The notes under the pieces were generated by a model. The model was not told the DNA's origin. It did no database searches and saw only the letters and a program-made list of their open reading frames with translations. Positions 15,956 through 25,671 of a stretch of DNA of 38,591 nucleotides are shown here, piece after piece. Each line of letters begins with the position of its first letter. The first letter of the stretch is position 1. The DNA lies in the NCBI GenBank assembly GCA_015492715.1, contig WGEO01000014.1:1-38591 (forward strand). The letters are read 5' to 3'. The DNA comes from Phycisphaerales bacterium (GTDB taxonomy: Bacteria > Planctomycetota > Phycisphaerae > Phycisphaerales > UBA1924). The translations under genes and the position numbers were made by a program.

Positions 15956-16951
15956 CACGGCGGGGGCACGCATGGATCGCTCCGAAGAACGGTTGTCGTT
16001 GTTGTCTCGGGGCCGGAGTCCGTGCCTGTCCCAGAGCATGTTCTGCACAAGAACCAGGTCTTTCCCATCTCCGTCCATGTCCGCGTCCCGGGTCGACTCC
16101 AGTAGCAGGTGTCCGTGCCCGGTGCCGTCTGGCGACGCCCCATCAGTGTCCATGGGCCTGTGCCCGGTGTCCACGCTCCGTACACGCGAGTGCAACCGGA
16201 GCAAGGCCACTGGCATGATGTCGACACCGTTGAGGCTCCAAAGAATGTCTCCTCGACGGTCGTTGTGAAGCCGTTCAGCATAGCCTCTACGCCGCTGTAC
16301 CCTTGTTCGCTGCATGGCAGAGAGCTATTGACTACCAGTGCAGAGAGCGTCGGGGCGACCGCCCATCCGTTGGCACAAAGCATGTCCATAGCCTGAGTTG
16401 GGTGCAATGAATGTTCCACGAACTCGGCCGCGGGATCGCCTATGAAGAGGCCGAGCGGCATCTCAAGTGGATCCTGTGGCGGTATTTGTAAGGCTTCAAA
16501 GTCGAAGGCGAGTGTTCCCAACTCCGGATCCGCGACGAACTGGGGGGCGGTTTCAAGATGTCTTCCTACCCACGCTGCTGCTTCACCCTTTGTCGCGTTC
16601 TGCCATCCCCACATCGTCCAGTGATCGCCGACCTCTCGCTGGAACCACAGAACGGTTACATTCCCAGTCACCGCGAGATTGGGGTCCATCCACGCCAGAA
16701 AGCCTTTGACCTGCTCACCCTCACCGGCGGGAGCAAAGGTCCAATTGCCTTCGGTGATTCGAATCCAGGACACCATCGGATCGACGCTGGCAGCCTGAGG
16801 CCATGACTGGCCTTTCACAACCGAAGGCACGAGCATGACAGTAAGTGCTAATGCCCCCCCTCAGCCCCCATGCCCTTCGAGAGGATGGGATGCGCTCCTG
16901 TGATGCAACAGAAGTCTGAGGTTCCCCGACATGTGTCGCTCTGTTGCTCAT
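15955..16951 (-). pseudogene. Secreted protein with FG-GAP/VCBS-like C-terminal segment, apparently frameshifted at a G7 tract and again near 16230-16310
   Basis: ORF 15955-16836 lacks a complete signal peptide. The frame starting at ATG 16951 (MSNRATHVGEPQTSVASQERIPSSRRAWGLRG) would join to ...ALALTVMLVPSVVKGQSWPQA if one G were removed at 16854-16860. Downstream, another frame carries RGDILWSLNGVDIMPVALLRL...TRDADMDGDGKDLVLVQN. Confidence 0.45.
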
Positions 16952-17218
16952 CTTCGCTCCCTTTCCCTGGCAGGCCCCACGATGGTGATGCACATGCTAA
17001 CGGATGGCATCATCGACCGCAAGAACCTGGCCCAAGGAACAGGATCATGTCCGGACATTGGAGATGGGATGTGGATAAATGCCATGGAGGGTGCGAATGA
17101 CCCGGAGGATTCACGGTTCTCGAACATGCGCGCCCGCTTCGATCCTCACAGACCGATCCGTGTGCCGGTGGCTGCGTTGACTCGCCCAGCCGCGCGGCGG
17201 CTCCTGTCCCGACACACG

Positions 17219-17268
17219 CCTACACCACCCACTCGGTCTCGACGAGTGTCTGGCGCACCTTCTGCAGG
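17219..17268. repeat. Direct repeat copy B: the authentic pgi 3' end
   Basis: Pairs with 14921-14970. Confidence 0.95.
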
Positions 17269-18635
17269 TGCTCCTCATAGCCCCGGCGCCCCATGAGCCC
17301 GAAGGTCGCCTGCTTGCCAAGTTCCACCGCGGGCTGGTCGTAGGCGTTGACGCCCAGCATCAGCCCCGCGTAGGCCGTCGTCATCTGCCACAGCCAGATG
17401 AACTCCCCCACATGTTGTGCGTCGATCGTGGGGAACCGGATGGTCAGGTTCGGGCGACGACTCTCCACCAGCGCATACTCGGTCGCCCGCTTCTCGGCAT
17501 TGAGCAGTTGTGCCAGCGTCTTTCCTTCGAGATATGCCAGTGCCTCGACGCCCAGCCCTTTCGGGATGGCGATGTCGTGCTCGCCGAAATCCTCGACCTC
17601 GACGAACGCGATGACCTTGTCATTGGGTCCTTCGCGGTAGAGCTGGACCTGCGAGTGCTGATCGGTGGTGCCCAGGGCCTTGATGGGCGTGAATCCCGCG
17701 AAGACCTCCTCACCCCGTGTATCGACGCGTTTGCCGAGGCTCTCGGCCCACAACTGGCGGAACCAGTCGGCCAGCATGTACAGCGCGTTGCTGTAGGGCA
17801 TCATGACATGATTCGTCTTGCCCTTGCGGGCCGCGAGCTCGACCAGCAGCGTGGCGAGCAGAGCCGCGGGGTTCTCACGCAGCGACGGGACGCGGCAGCG
17901 TTCGTCCATCGTCGCCGCACCATCCAGCAGCCCCTCGACATCGATCCCGACCATCATCGAACTGAAGAGCCCCACCGGGCTGAGCACGCTGAACCTGCCG
18001 CCGACGCCCTCGGGCACGGGGAGCGTGGCATATCCCTCGCGATCGCAGATCGAACGCATGGTGCCCTTGGCGGGATCGGTGATCGCAACGATCTGCTCGC
18101 GGTGACGGTCGCCAAGCTCGCGCCTGAGCATGTCGCGGACGATCATGAACTGGGCGGCGGTCTCGGCGGTCTCGCCCGATTTGCTGATCACATTGACGAG
18201 CGTGCGGTCCAGCCCGCCCAACGCCCGGCAGGCGTCGAGCACCGCCCCGAAGTTCGCCGGGTCCACATTGTCTACGACGAACAGACGGGGACGCCCCTCG
18301 CGCACGCGATCGTGCAGATTCCAGGTCGGCGGGTTCAGGGCGCTGTGCAGGGCGATGTTGCCCAGGGCAGATCCCCCGATTCCGAGCACGAGCAGGTTGT
18401 CGTATTGCCCCTGGCGTTCGTCTGCAACAGCCCGACAGGCCGAGATGTGCTCCTCGCGTAACGCGTGGGGCAGCAGGCGCCATCGCTCCCACCCCGTCCC
18501 GCGGGTCTCCTCCAGGCGGGCCGTCAGGTGCTCGACGGCCTTCTGGGCCTCGCCCGCCGGGTCCAGTCGCGCCGGATCCAGCCCGTGGAGCCCAACCCTC
18601 TCCGACAGACAGTTCGCATAGTCGATCCTGAGCAT
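17220..18635 (-). CDS. pgi: Glucose-6-phosphate isomerase
   Basis: LVLGIGGSALGNIALHSAL, LVNVISKSGETAETAAQFM, GVGGRFSVLSPVGLFSSMMVGID, LGTTDQHSQVQLYREGP. Confidence 0.96.
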   Translation of the reverse strand: MLRIDYANCLSERVGLHGLDPARLDPAGEAQKAVEHLTARLEETRGTGWERWRLLPHALREEHISACRAVADERQGQYDNLLVLGIGGSALGNIALHSALNPPTWNLHDRVREGRPRLFVVDNVDPANFGAVLDACRALGGLDRTLVNVISKSGETAETAAQFMIVRDMLRRELGDRHREQIVAITDPAKGTMRSICDREGYATLPVPEGVGGRFSVLSPVGLFSSMMVGIDVEGLLDGAATMDERCRVPSLRENPAALLATLLVELAARKGKTNHVMMPYSNALYMLADWFRQLWAESLGKRVDTRGEEVFAGFTPIKALGTTDQHSQVQLYREGPNDKVIAFVEVEDFGEHDIAIPKGLGVEALAYLEGKTLAQLLNAEKRATEYALVESRRPNLTIRFPTIDAQHVGEFIWLWQMTTAYAGLMLGVNAYDQPAVELGKQATFGLMGRRGYEEHLQKVRQTLVETEWVV

Positions 18636-18712
18636 GGCGACAGGATAGCGGGCGGGGCCCGTGTGGCACATGAGGGCAGCGGGCGGCGGGCACACGCGGG
18701 CTATGGTTGCCC

Positions 18713-19276
18713 ATGATCCATCCCTGGCATGATGTCACGCCCGGCGTCGCGAATCACGACCTGCCCGGGCATGTCCGCGCGATCATCGAGATCCCCAAGG
18801 GCTCCAGCAACAAGTATGAACTCGACAAGGTCTCCGGCATGCTCTGTCTGGATCGCGTCCTCTCCAGCGCCGTGTACTACCCCGCCAACTACGGGTTCAT
18901 CCCCCAGACCCTCGCCCAGGACGATGATCCGCTGGACATCCTCGTCTTCTGCACGGAGAAGATCCCGCCCCTGTGCATCTGCGACGCCCGCGTCGTGGGC
19001 ATGATGACCATGGTCGACGACGGGCAGCCGGACCACAAGATCATCGGCGTGCTCAGCAACGATCCGGAGTACGCCGAGTATCGCAACGCATCGAACTTCC
19101 CTCGCCACACCTTCAAGATGCTCAAGCGGTTCTTCGAGGACTACAAGATGCTGGAGGACAAGGAGGTGGAGGTGGACGAGATCATGCCCGCCGAGGCCGC
19201 CCACGCCGTGATCTCCGATGCCCTGGATCGCTACTGGCGCGAGCGTCAGCGGGGCGGGATGAAGGGACTGAGTTAG
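18713..19276 (+). CDS. ppa: Inorganic pyrophosphatase (family I)
   Basis: VRAIIEIPKGSSNKYELDKVSGMLCLDRVLSSAVYYPANYGFIPQTLAQDDDPLDILVF. Confidence 0.97.
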   Translation: MIHPWHDVTPGVANHDLPGHVRAIIEIPKGSSNKYELDKVSGMLCLDRVLSSAVYYPANYGFIPQTLAQDDDPLDILVFCTEKIPPLCICDARVVGMMTMVDDGQPDHKIIGVLSNDPEYAEYRNASNFPRHTFKMLKRFFEDYKMLEDKEVEVDEIMPAEAAHAVISDALDRYWRERQRGGMKGLS

Positions 19277-19330
19277 CGAGAACGGCTCTGTCGTTCTCCA
19301 TGGCATCGCCCTGCGAGGTATCCTCTTTCG

Positions 19331-19900
19331 GTGCATCACGACCTCGAACGCATCCTGATCGATCGCGACGAGATCGCCCTGCGGGTCCATGAACTGGGCG
19401 AGCAGATCGCCGCCGATCTGCTGGGCGAGCTCGATCGCGAGGGTTCGGCGCCGGACGCCTCGGGGAGGATCGTGCTGGTTCCGATCATGGTCGGATCGGT
19501 GATCTTCCTGGCGGACCTGATGCGCCAGTTGCCCATGAAACTCAGCCTCGGGCTCGTCGCCGTGACCAGTTATCCCGGGCAGAGCACAACCAGCAAGGGG
19601 GCGCAACTGAGGTCGGAACTGCCCACAGACTTGTCGGGCAAGCATGTGCTCATCATCGATGACATCCTCGACTCGGGACGCACGCTCGCGATGATCCGCT
19701 CGCTCATCCTCGAGCAGAACCCCGCAAGCTGCCGCATCTGCGTCCTGCTCGACAAGCAGACGGAGCGTGCCGAGGAGGTGCCCGTGGACTATGCGGGGTT
19801 CACGATCCCCGATGCGTTCGTCGTAGGCTACGGGCTCGATTACGACGGGCACTACCGCAACCTGCCCGACATCGGGGTATTGCGCGTCGAGGGAGCCTGA
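19331..19900 (+). CDS. hpt: Hypoxanthine phosphoribosyltransferase
   Basis: VAVTSYPGQSTTSKGAQLRSELPTDLSGKHVLIIDDILDSGRTL...VGYGLDYDGHYRNLPDIGVL. GTG start. Stop overlaps the next ATG (TGATG). Confidence 0.94.
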   Translation: MHHDLERILIDRDEIALRVHELGEQIAADLLGELDREGSAPDASGRIVLVPIMVGSVIFLADLMRQLPMKLSLGLVAVTSYPGQSTTSKGAQLRSELPTDLSGKHVLIIDDILDSGRTLAMIRSLILEQNPASCRICVLLDKQTERAEEVPVDYAGFTIPDAFVVGYGLDYDGHYRNLPDIGVLRVEGA

Positions 19901-21027
19901 TGTCGGCGTACATCCCTTCGGATGAGCAGGTGCACCTCTCGATCAAGCCGGCGCTGCGATCGATCGTCCTGCGTTCGCTCCCGACGGCCATCGGACTAGC
20001 GCTCACCGCCGCCCTGACCTCATGGGCGCTGGCGTCGACGGGATGGGCGGGGTCGCGCCGGCCGGTGCTCTACGCGGCCGGGGGACTGCTGGGGGCTCGC
20101 GTGCTGTGGGAGGTGCTCGTCTGGCTCAGCCGGCGGTATGTCCTGACCGACCAGCGCGTCATGAGCATCTCCGGCGTCATCGTCCGCCAGGTGCGCGAGG
20201 TGCCTCTGGCACGCGTGCAGAACACCGTCCTCGTGCGCTCCCTGGGAGAGCGCCTGTTCGGCCTTGGCACAGTCGGCGTGGCATCAGCCGGGAGCGCATG
20301 GATCGAAGTCGCGTGGGTCATGATCGCCCACCCGGCCCACCGACTCGACGCGATCCGACAAGCCATGCGGGGCCTGCCACGGCGCGAAGGCCCGTTGGTT
20401 ATCGGACTCGTCGGGGGCATCGGATCCGGCAAGAGCGAGGTCGCGCGCGTGCTCGCCGACGAGGGATGTGTCGTGATCGACTCCGACGCCGAGGCCCGCC
20501 GCCTGATCCAGTCTACATCGGTCCGCGACACACTGGTTTCCTGGTGGGGCGATGAGATCCTCGCCGAGGACGGGACCGTGGATCGAAAAAAGGTGGCGCA
20601 GATCGTGTTTTCCGATCCCGAGGAACGCAAGCGCCTGGAGGGTCTCCTCCATCCGCTGATTCACGAGGCTCGCCAGCGGAAGATACGAGAAAACGCGGAT
20701 GTCCCGGCGATCGTGATCGATGCGCCCCTGCTGTACGAGGCCGGGGTGGATCGCGAGTGTGACGCGGTCATCTTCGTGGATGCTCCCAGGGAGGTCCGCC
20801 TTGCCCGCGTTCGCGAGCATCGTGGCTGGGATGAGGACGAACTCGCCCGGCGGGAGGTAAGCCAGATGACCATCGAGGAGAAGCGGCGACGAGCGGATGT
20901 CGTGATCCGGAATGATGCGTCGCTGGAAGAACTCCGTCGACGAGTGCGTCGGGTATTCTCGGACCTTCGGGATCGGCTTTCTGGGACATCCGAGGCGAGA
21001 GGGCGGGATAGTGCCCAGGCTCGTTGA
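19900..21027 (+). CDS. coaE: Fusion: membrane-anchored bacterial PH (bPH2/YdbS-like) domain + dephospho-CoA kinase
   Basis: N-terminus: two hydrophobic helices then YVLTDQRVMSISGVIVRQVREVPLARVQNTVLVRSLGERLFGLGTVGVASAG. From ~20393: PLVIGLVGGIGSGKSEVARVLADEGCVVIDSDAEARRLI...IDAPLLYEAGVDRECDAVIFVDAP (CoaE P-loop and motifs). Confidence 0.93.
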   Translation: MSAYIPSDEQVHLSIKPALRSIVLRSLPTAIGLALTAALTSWALASTGWAGSRRPVLYAAGGLLGARVLWEVLVWLSRRYVLTDQRVMSISGVIVRQVREVPLARVQNTVLVRSLGERLFGLGTVGVASAGSAWIEVAWVMIAHPAHRLDAIRQAMRGLPRREGPLVIGLVGGIGSGKSEVARVLADEGCVVIDSDAEARRLIQSTSVRDTLVSWWGDEILAEDGTVDRKKVAQIVFSDPEERKRLEGLLHPLIHEARQRKIRENADVPAIVIDAPLLYEAGVDRECDAVIFVDAPREVRLARVREHRGWDEDELARREVSQMTIEEKRRRADVVIRNDASLEELRRRVRRVFSDLRDRLSGTSEARGRDSAQAR

Positions 21028-21052
21028 TGAATCGTGGATTCCCCGTGCGGGG

Positions 21053-21081
21053 TTGGCCGATGATGGAACCCCGGCTATACT
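21053..21081 (+). promoter_or_regulatory. Candidate sigma70-type promoter upstream of rho
   Basis: TTGGCC-N17-TATACT, located between the coaE stop and rho. Confidence 0.55.
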
Positions 21082-21329
21082 GCGTGCGGATCGCAAGTGG
21101 CCGCTCGCGGAGTCCGCCTGCGGCCGACCCTTGTGCCAGCATCTGGTGAACTCGGATCGGGTGTCGTTGTGGGGAGCGATCGACTCTACCGGCGGCTGAT
21201 CCGTTCCACGCACGCGGGATTACCACGATTGCGCCTGGCACCCTGATCGGGTGCATGCGTGAGTTGAGGGCGAGTTCATGCGAGGCCGAGTCCGGCGCCG
21301 CTTGCCCGTCTCGTTCAGAGAGAAGATCC

Positions 21330-23054
21330 ATGCCCAGTAAGACGAAGGACACGGTCGAGGAGGCCCCGAAGACCCGCACGCGCACGCGCAAGACGCAGGC
21401 GAAGCAGGAGGGTGAGCAGAAGGCCTCGGTCAAGAAGGCGGATTCATCGCCCGGCGAGTCCAAGGCCGCGACAGAGCCCACAGCGGGCGGAGATGCGCCG
21501 AAGAAGCCTGACAAGGCGGGTGACAGCCAGACGCAGAGTACTTCCTCGACCGGCTCTCAGGAGTCGGCATCCGCTGCGAGCGCCTCGTGCAATGGGAGTG
21601 CTCAGCAGCAGGGCGGGTCTCGCTCATCGCGTCGCAACAAGCGGAAGAAGCGCCGCGGGCAGCAGTCTTCCCAGGGCGGCGGGGCGCGGAGTGTGCCCGA
21701 TCATGTGCTTCCGTCCGATGCGGAACTCGAGCGCGAGGCGGCGGAGCTGGAGAAGGCGATCGCCAACGCCGAGGCCAAGGGCGAGCCGACGGAGTCGTAC
21801 TCGATCAGCGAGTTGCAGCGGATGAGCCTCGACGAGTTGTTCGAGGTCGCCGACAAGGAGGGCCTGGAGGACTTTCACCATGTGCCCAAGCAGGACCTGA
21901 TCTTCAAGATCCTCAAGGCGCGTGCCGCCAAGCAGGGGATCATGTTCGGCGAGGGGACGCTGGAGATCATGTCCGACGGGTTCGGATTCCTCCGCAGCCC
22001 CGAGCAGAGTTATCTGCACGGGCCGGACGACATCTATGTGTCGCCCAGCCAGATCCGTCGATTCGGGCTTCGGAGGGGGATGATCGTCAAGGGGGCGATC
22101 CGTCCGCCGAAGGAGTCCGAGCGGTACTTCGCGCTGCTGCGTGTGGACAAGGTCAATGGTCGGGATCCGAAGGCCATCCATGATCTGGTGAACTTCGAGG
22201 ATCTGGTGCCGCTCCATCCGCACGAGCGGCTGGTGCTGGAGACCGAGCCGAATGTGATCGAGACGCGGGTGGTGGATCTGGTGGCGCCGATCGGCAAGGG
22301 CCAGCGGGCGCTGATCGTTGCCCCGCCGAGGACGGGCAAGACGGTGCTGCTGCAGAAGATGACCAAGGCGATCAGCACGAACTACCCGGATGTGAAGATC
22401 ATCGTGCTGCTGGTCGACGAGCGTCCGGAGGAGGTGACGGACTTCCGACGCAACACGGATCCGAGCGTGGAGGTGGTCGCCAGCACCTTCGACGAGCAGG
22501 CCCATCGCCATGTGCAGGTCGCCGAGATCGTGATCGAGAAGGCCAAGCGGATGGTGGAGTTCGGCGAGGATGTCGTGATCTTCCTGGACTCGATCACGAG
22601 GCTGGCCCGCGCGTACAACACGGAGATGCCTCACTCGGGCAAGATCATGACCGGCGGGATCGATGCCGGCGCTCTCCAGAAGCCCAAGAAGTTCTTCGGC
22701 GCGGCCCGTGCGATCGAGAACGGGGGGAGCCTGACGATCATCGGGACGGCGCTGGTGGACACGGGATCGAAGATGGACGAGGTCATCTTCGAGGAGTTCA
22801 AGGGCACGGGCAACTCCGAGTTGCACCTGGACCGCAAGCTCATGGAGAAGCGGATCTACCCCTGCATCGATGTGGGGGCCAGCGGCACGCGTCGCGAGGA
22901 GCTGCTGCTCGATCCGAAGGAGCTCGAGCTGGTCCACCGCCTGCGCAAGGTGCTCAGCGACATGAATGTGGTCGAGGCGATGGAACTGCTGCGGACCAAA
23001 CTGCTGAAGGTCAAGACCAACGCCGAGTTCCTGATGACGATGTCCCTGGGCTGA
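21330..23054 (+). CDS. rho: Transcription termination factor Rho with a long disordered basic/polar N-terminal extension
   Basis: [119 protein letters not shown]-terminal ~125 aa rich in K/S/T/Q/A/G. Confidence 0.97.
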   Translation: MPSKTKDTVEEAPKTRTRTRKTQAKQEGEQKASVKKADSSPGESKAATEPTAGGDAPKKPDKAGDSQTQSTSSTGSQESASAASASCNGSAQQQGGSRSSRRNKRKKRRGQQSSQGGGARSVPDHVLPSDAELEREAAELEKAIANAEAKGEPTESYSISELQRMSLDELFEVADKEGLEDFHHVPKQDLIFKILKARAAKQGIMFGEGTLEIMSDGFGFLRSPEQSYLHGPDDIYVSPSQIRRFGLRRGMIVKGAIRPPKESERYFALLRVDKVNGRDPKAIHDLVNFEDLVPLHPHERLVLETEPNVIETRVVDLVAPIGKGQRALIVAPPRTGKTVLLQKMTKAISTNYPDVKIIVLLVDERPEEVTDFRRNTDPSVEVVASTFDEQAHRHVQVAEIVIEKAKRMVEFGEDVVIFLDSITRLARAYNTEMPHSGKIMTGGIDAGALQKPKKFFGAARAIENGGSLTIIGTALVDTGSKMDEVIFEEFKGTGNSELHLDRKLMEKRIYPCIDVGASGTRREELLLDPKELELVHRLRKVLSDMNVVEAMELLRTKLLKVKTNAEFLMTMSLG

Positions 23055-23162
23055 CGGGGTCCGGAGAACCGTGGCGGGGGCGCGGGCGTAGGGAGAGGCC
23101 CGGCGCTTGCGGTGCAGGCGCGATCGGGCCGATACTCCGGTCTGGAAGGAGCCTTGCACGCG

Positions 23163-25670
23163 ATGAGACCAGCGACGCATCCGTCCCGACTGTTCCTGAG
23201 CCTGCTGCTGCTTGTGTGGCTTGTCCCGCGGGGGTGGGGGGGTGTTCCACAGCCGTCACCCGAGGAGCCCCAGTCGCGAGCGGCCTATCTCAACGCGATC
23301 GTGGCGCGCGAGTTGACCCGCATCGCACTGATGGACTACCGCCTGCAGCCGAGCCCGCGGGCGGACGATCTGCGGATCCTCGGTGGCGCTCTGGCGATCG
23401 CCCAGGATCTCGACCCGACGAATCTCCAGCGGGCGCACCATCTCGTCGACATCGCCTATCGCCTGGGAGACGAGGACGCCCTCGAACGACGGACTCGTGA
23501 GGTGCTCCGCCTGGATCCGGGCGATACGGTCGCCGCGTTGCGATTGATTACGCTCCGGATCGGACGCCTGCAGACCATCGAGGAGCGGCTGGGTGCCTAC
23601 GAACGCTACATCGGGGCCGAGCGTCTGGACGCGGCGATCCGCAGCCGGCTCGCGCTGGACGCGGCCCTGCTGACGCGTGAGCAGGGCGACGAGCAGGGAT
23701 TCGTCCGTCTCCTGACGCGGGCGCTTCAACTGGACGCGACGAACAAGGATGCGGCGGCGCTGGCGGCGTCGTATTTCGCGGAGCGGATTCCCGACGACCC
23801 GGCGGGCAGGCTGGAGTTGTCGGTGAATGTGCTGCTCGCCGATCCGCTGGATGTGCATGTGCACCTGTCGATCGCCCGCCAACTCGCACGGATCGGGGCG
23901 TTCACCCAGGCCGAGCGATTCCATGCGCTGGCGCGCCAGATCCTCCAGGCCGAGCAGGGCCAGTTGAGCGAGGCGATGCAACTGGAGCGGCTGATTCTGG
24001 CGTGGCAGATCCAGGGTCCGGAGGTTCCCCTGCGCGAGTTGAGCGACTCGCTCGCGTCGCAGCGGTACATGGCCTCGCTGGAACTCCAGATGGCCCAGGC
24101 CGAGGGCATGTCGACGAGCGGCCTCACGAAGCCCGAGGACATCCGCCTGAGCGACGCGCTCGAGGCGCTGCGGATTCTGGCGGCCCATGCGGCGGGCGAT
24201 CAGCAGGTGCTGGGCGAGGCGATGCTCGACCTTCGCACGACGCTGGAGAAGACGAATCGTCTGGTTCTGAATCCGCAGGACCTTCCCGCAGGGACGACGA
24301 TCGAGCAGGTGCGCGAGCGGATCACACGCCTGGAGATGCTGCTGGTGCTCCTGCACGCGTGGACGGGGGTCGCGATGGAACAGATCGTCCCGAATCTGCC
24401 CCGTCTGCCTCAGGTCTCCGGCGAGAACGCCAATCCCCTGCTCCAGGCATTTGCCGCGATCTATACCGAGACACCCGAGAAGGCCGAGCGGCGGTTCCGT
24501 GATCTTCTGGAATCGGACGCGGCGGCGTGGGCGGGTCTGGGCCTGTCGCTGATCCGTCAGGGACGCGTCGACGAGGCGGTGCAGGCCTACGCCCGTCTGG
24601 CACGGATGGCTCCCCTGTCGCCCGAGGGGGCGTGGGCACGCAGCATGGCGTTGCAGCTGTCGGGTGTCGATGTCATGCGGTTCGAGGAGACCGAGCAGGT
24701 TGCCGAGATCGCGCGGGGTGTGCCGCTCTGGGTCGATCGCATGGTGCAGGACCCCTCGAGCGCCGTGCAGCTCAGCGCCGAGATGGAGCGGATGCAGGTG
24801 GCCCCGCTGGAGCCGATCCGTGTGCGGGTCCGGATCAGGAATCTCGCCCCGGTTGCCCTGGCGCTGGGTGCCGACCGCCCGATCCAGAGCCGTCTGCTGA
24901 TTGCTCCCAGCATCGATGTCGGCATCGACGCGCGGGATCTTGCGGCGCTGCCCGAGGTGGGCGAGTTGGAGCGGCGTCTCCGCCTGCTGCCACGCGAGGA
25001 ACTCACCGCGTCGCTGGATGTCGTGCCCGGGTTCACCGGCTGGTATCTGGACACGAGTTGCGAGGCTTCGGCCCGCGTGCGTGCTCGTGTGCTGCAGGGA
25101 TTCCGTCAGGTCCGGGGCAGGCTGATTCCCGGGGCCGTCGCGCTTGTCGATGAGACGGATCGCATCATCCGCACGGTTCCGTCCGAGAGCACGATGACGC
25201 CCGATGAACTGGCGCTCTGGATTCCCCAGTGCGGCGAGCAACAACTCCCTGTGGCGCTGCTCCATGTCCGTCGCCATCTCGTGGGCATGGGAGAAGAACT
25301 CAGCGACGAGCAGAAGGCGGCGCTCGTCGAGGCCTGCACGCAGCGGTACGACCGCCTCTCGGGAGAGGCCCGCGCGGCTTCGCTGCTGATCCTTCCCACG
25401 GCCCGCCTCGTGCCGGAACTCGATCCCTTCGAGCAGCACGCGATCGAGCGTGCCCGGGACGAGCAGGATCGGCGTGTGCTGGCGGCGTTGCTCCTGACGC
25501 GTGTCGTCAGTGCCGACAGTCCGCTGCTGACCCATGAGCGGGTGCTGGGTGATCCCGGGCTTGGAGCGATGGCCGGCGCGCTTGCGGCACGACTCGCCGA
25601 CGGCGGGACGGGGTATGCGCACGCGGGGCCGACCATCGCCGATCTGGCTCGCCCTGCGCAGGGGCAGTGA
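23163..25670 (+). CDS. Secreted or exported large TPR-repeat protein
   Basis: Signal peptide MRPATHPSRLFLSLLLLVWLVPRGWG. Helical repeats throughout (e.g. LEGLGLSLIRQGRVDEAVQAYARLARMAPLSPEGAWARSMA-like region). Confidence 0.75.
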   Translation: MRPATHPSRLFLSLLLLVWLVPRGWGGVPQPSPEEPQSRAAYLNAIVARELTRIALMDYRLQPSPRADDLRILGGALAIAQDLDPTNLQRAHHLVDIAYRLGDEDALERRTREVLRLDPGDTVAALRLITLRIGRLQTIEERLGAYERYIGAERLDAAIRSRLALDAALLTREQGDEQGFVRLLTRALQLDATNKDAAALAASYFAERIPDDPAGRLELSVNVLLADPLDVHVHLSIARQLARIGAFTQAERFHALARQILQAEQGQLSEAMQLERLILAWQIQGPEVPLRELSDSLASQRYMASLELQMAQAEGMSTSGLTKPEDIRLSDALEALRILAAHAAGDQQVLGEAMLDLRTTLEKTNRLVLNPQDLPAGTTIEQVRERITRLEMLLVLLHAWTGVAMEQIVPNLPRLPQVSGENANPLLQAFAAIYTETPEKAERRFRDLLESDAAAWAGLGLSLIRQGRVDEAVQAYARLARMAPLSPEGAWARSMALQLSGVDVMRFEETEQVAEIARGVPLWVDRMVQDPSSAVQLSAEMERMQVAPLEPIRVRVRIRNLAPVALALGADRPIQSRLLIAPSIDVGIDARDLAALPEVGELERRLRLLPREELTASLDVVPGFTGWYLDTSCEASARVRARVLQGFRQVRGRLIPGAVALVDETDRIIRTVPSESTMTPDELALWIPQCGEQQLPVALLHVRRHLVGMGEELSDEQKAALVEACTQRYDRLSGEARAASLLILPTARLVPELDPFEQHAIERARDEQDRRVLAALLLTRVVSADSPLLTHERVLGDPGLGAMAGALAARLADGGTGYAHAGPTIADLARPAQGQ

Positions 25671-25671
25671 T

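Larger units (their letters stand above)
14971..17218. other. ~2.25 kb insert between two direct copies of the pgi 3' end (possible integrated or recombination-derived segment)
   Basis: Bounded by the 50-bp direct repeats. Visibly less GC-biased than flanks. Contains minus-strand genes with apparent frameshifts. No integrase or transposase recognised. Confidence 0.55.

Noticed and set aside
14971-17218. Insertion sequence or composite transposon
   Set aside because: No transposase ORF and no terminal inverted repeats seen; only long direct repeats derived from pgi.
21624-23180. 518-aa minus-strand ORF antisense to rho
   Set aside because: rho is unambiguous on the plus strand.
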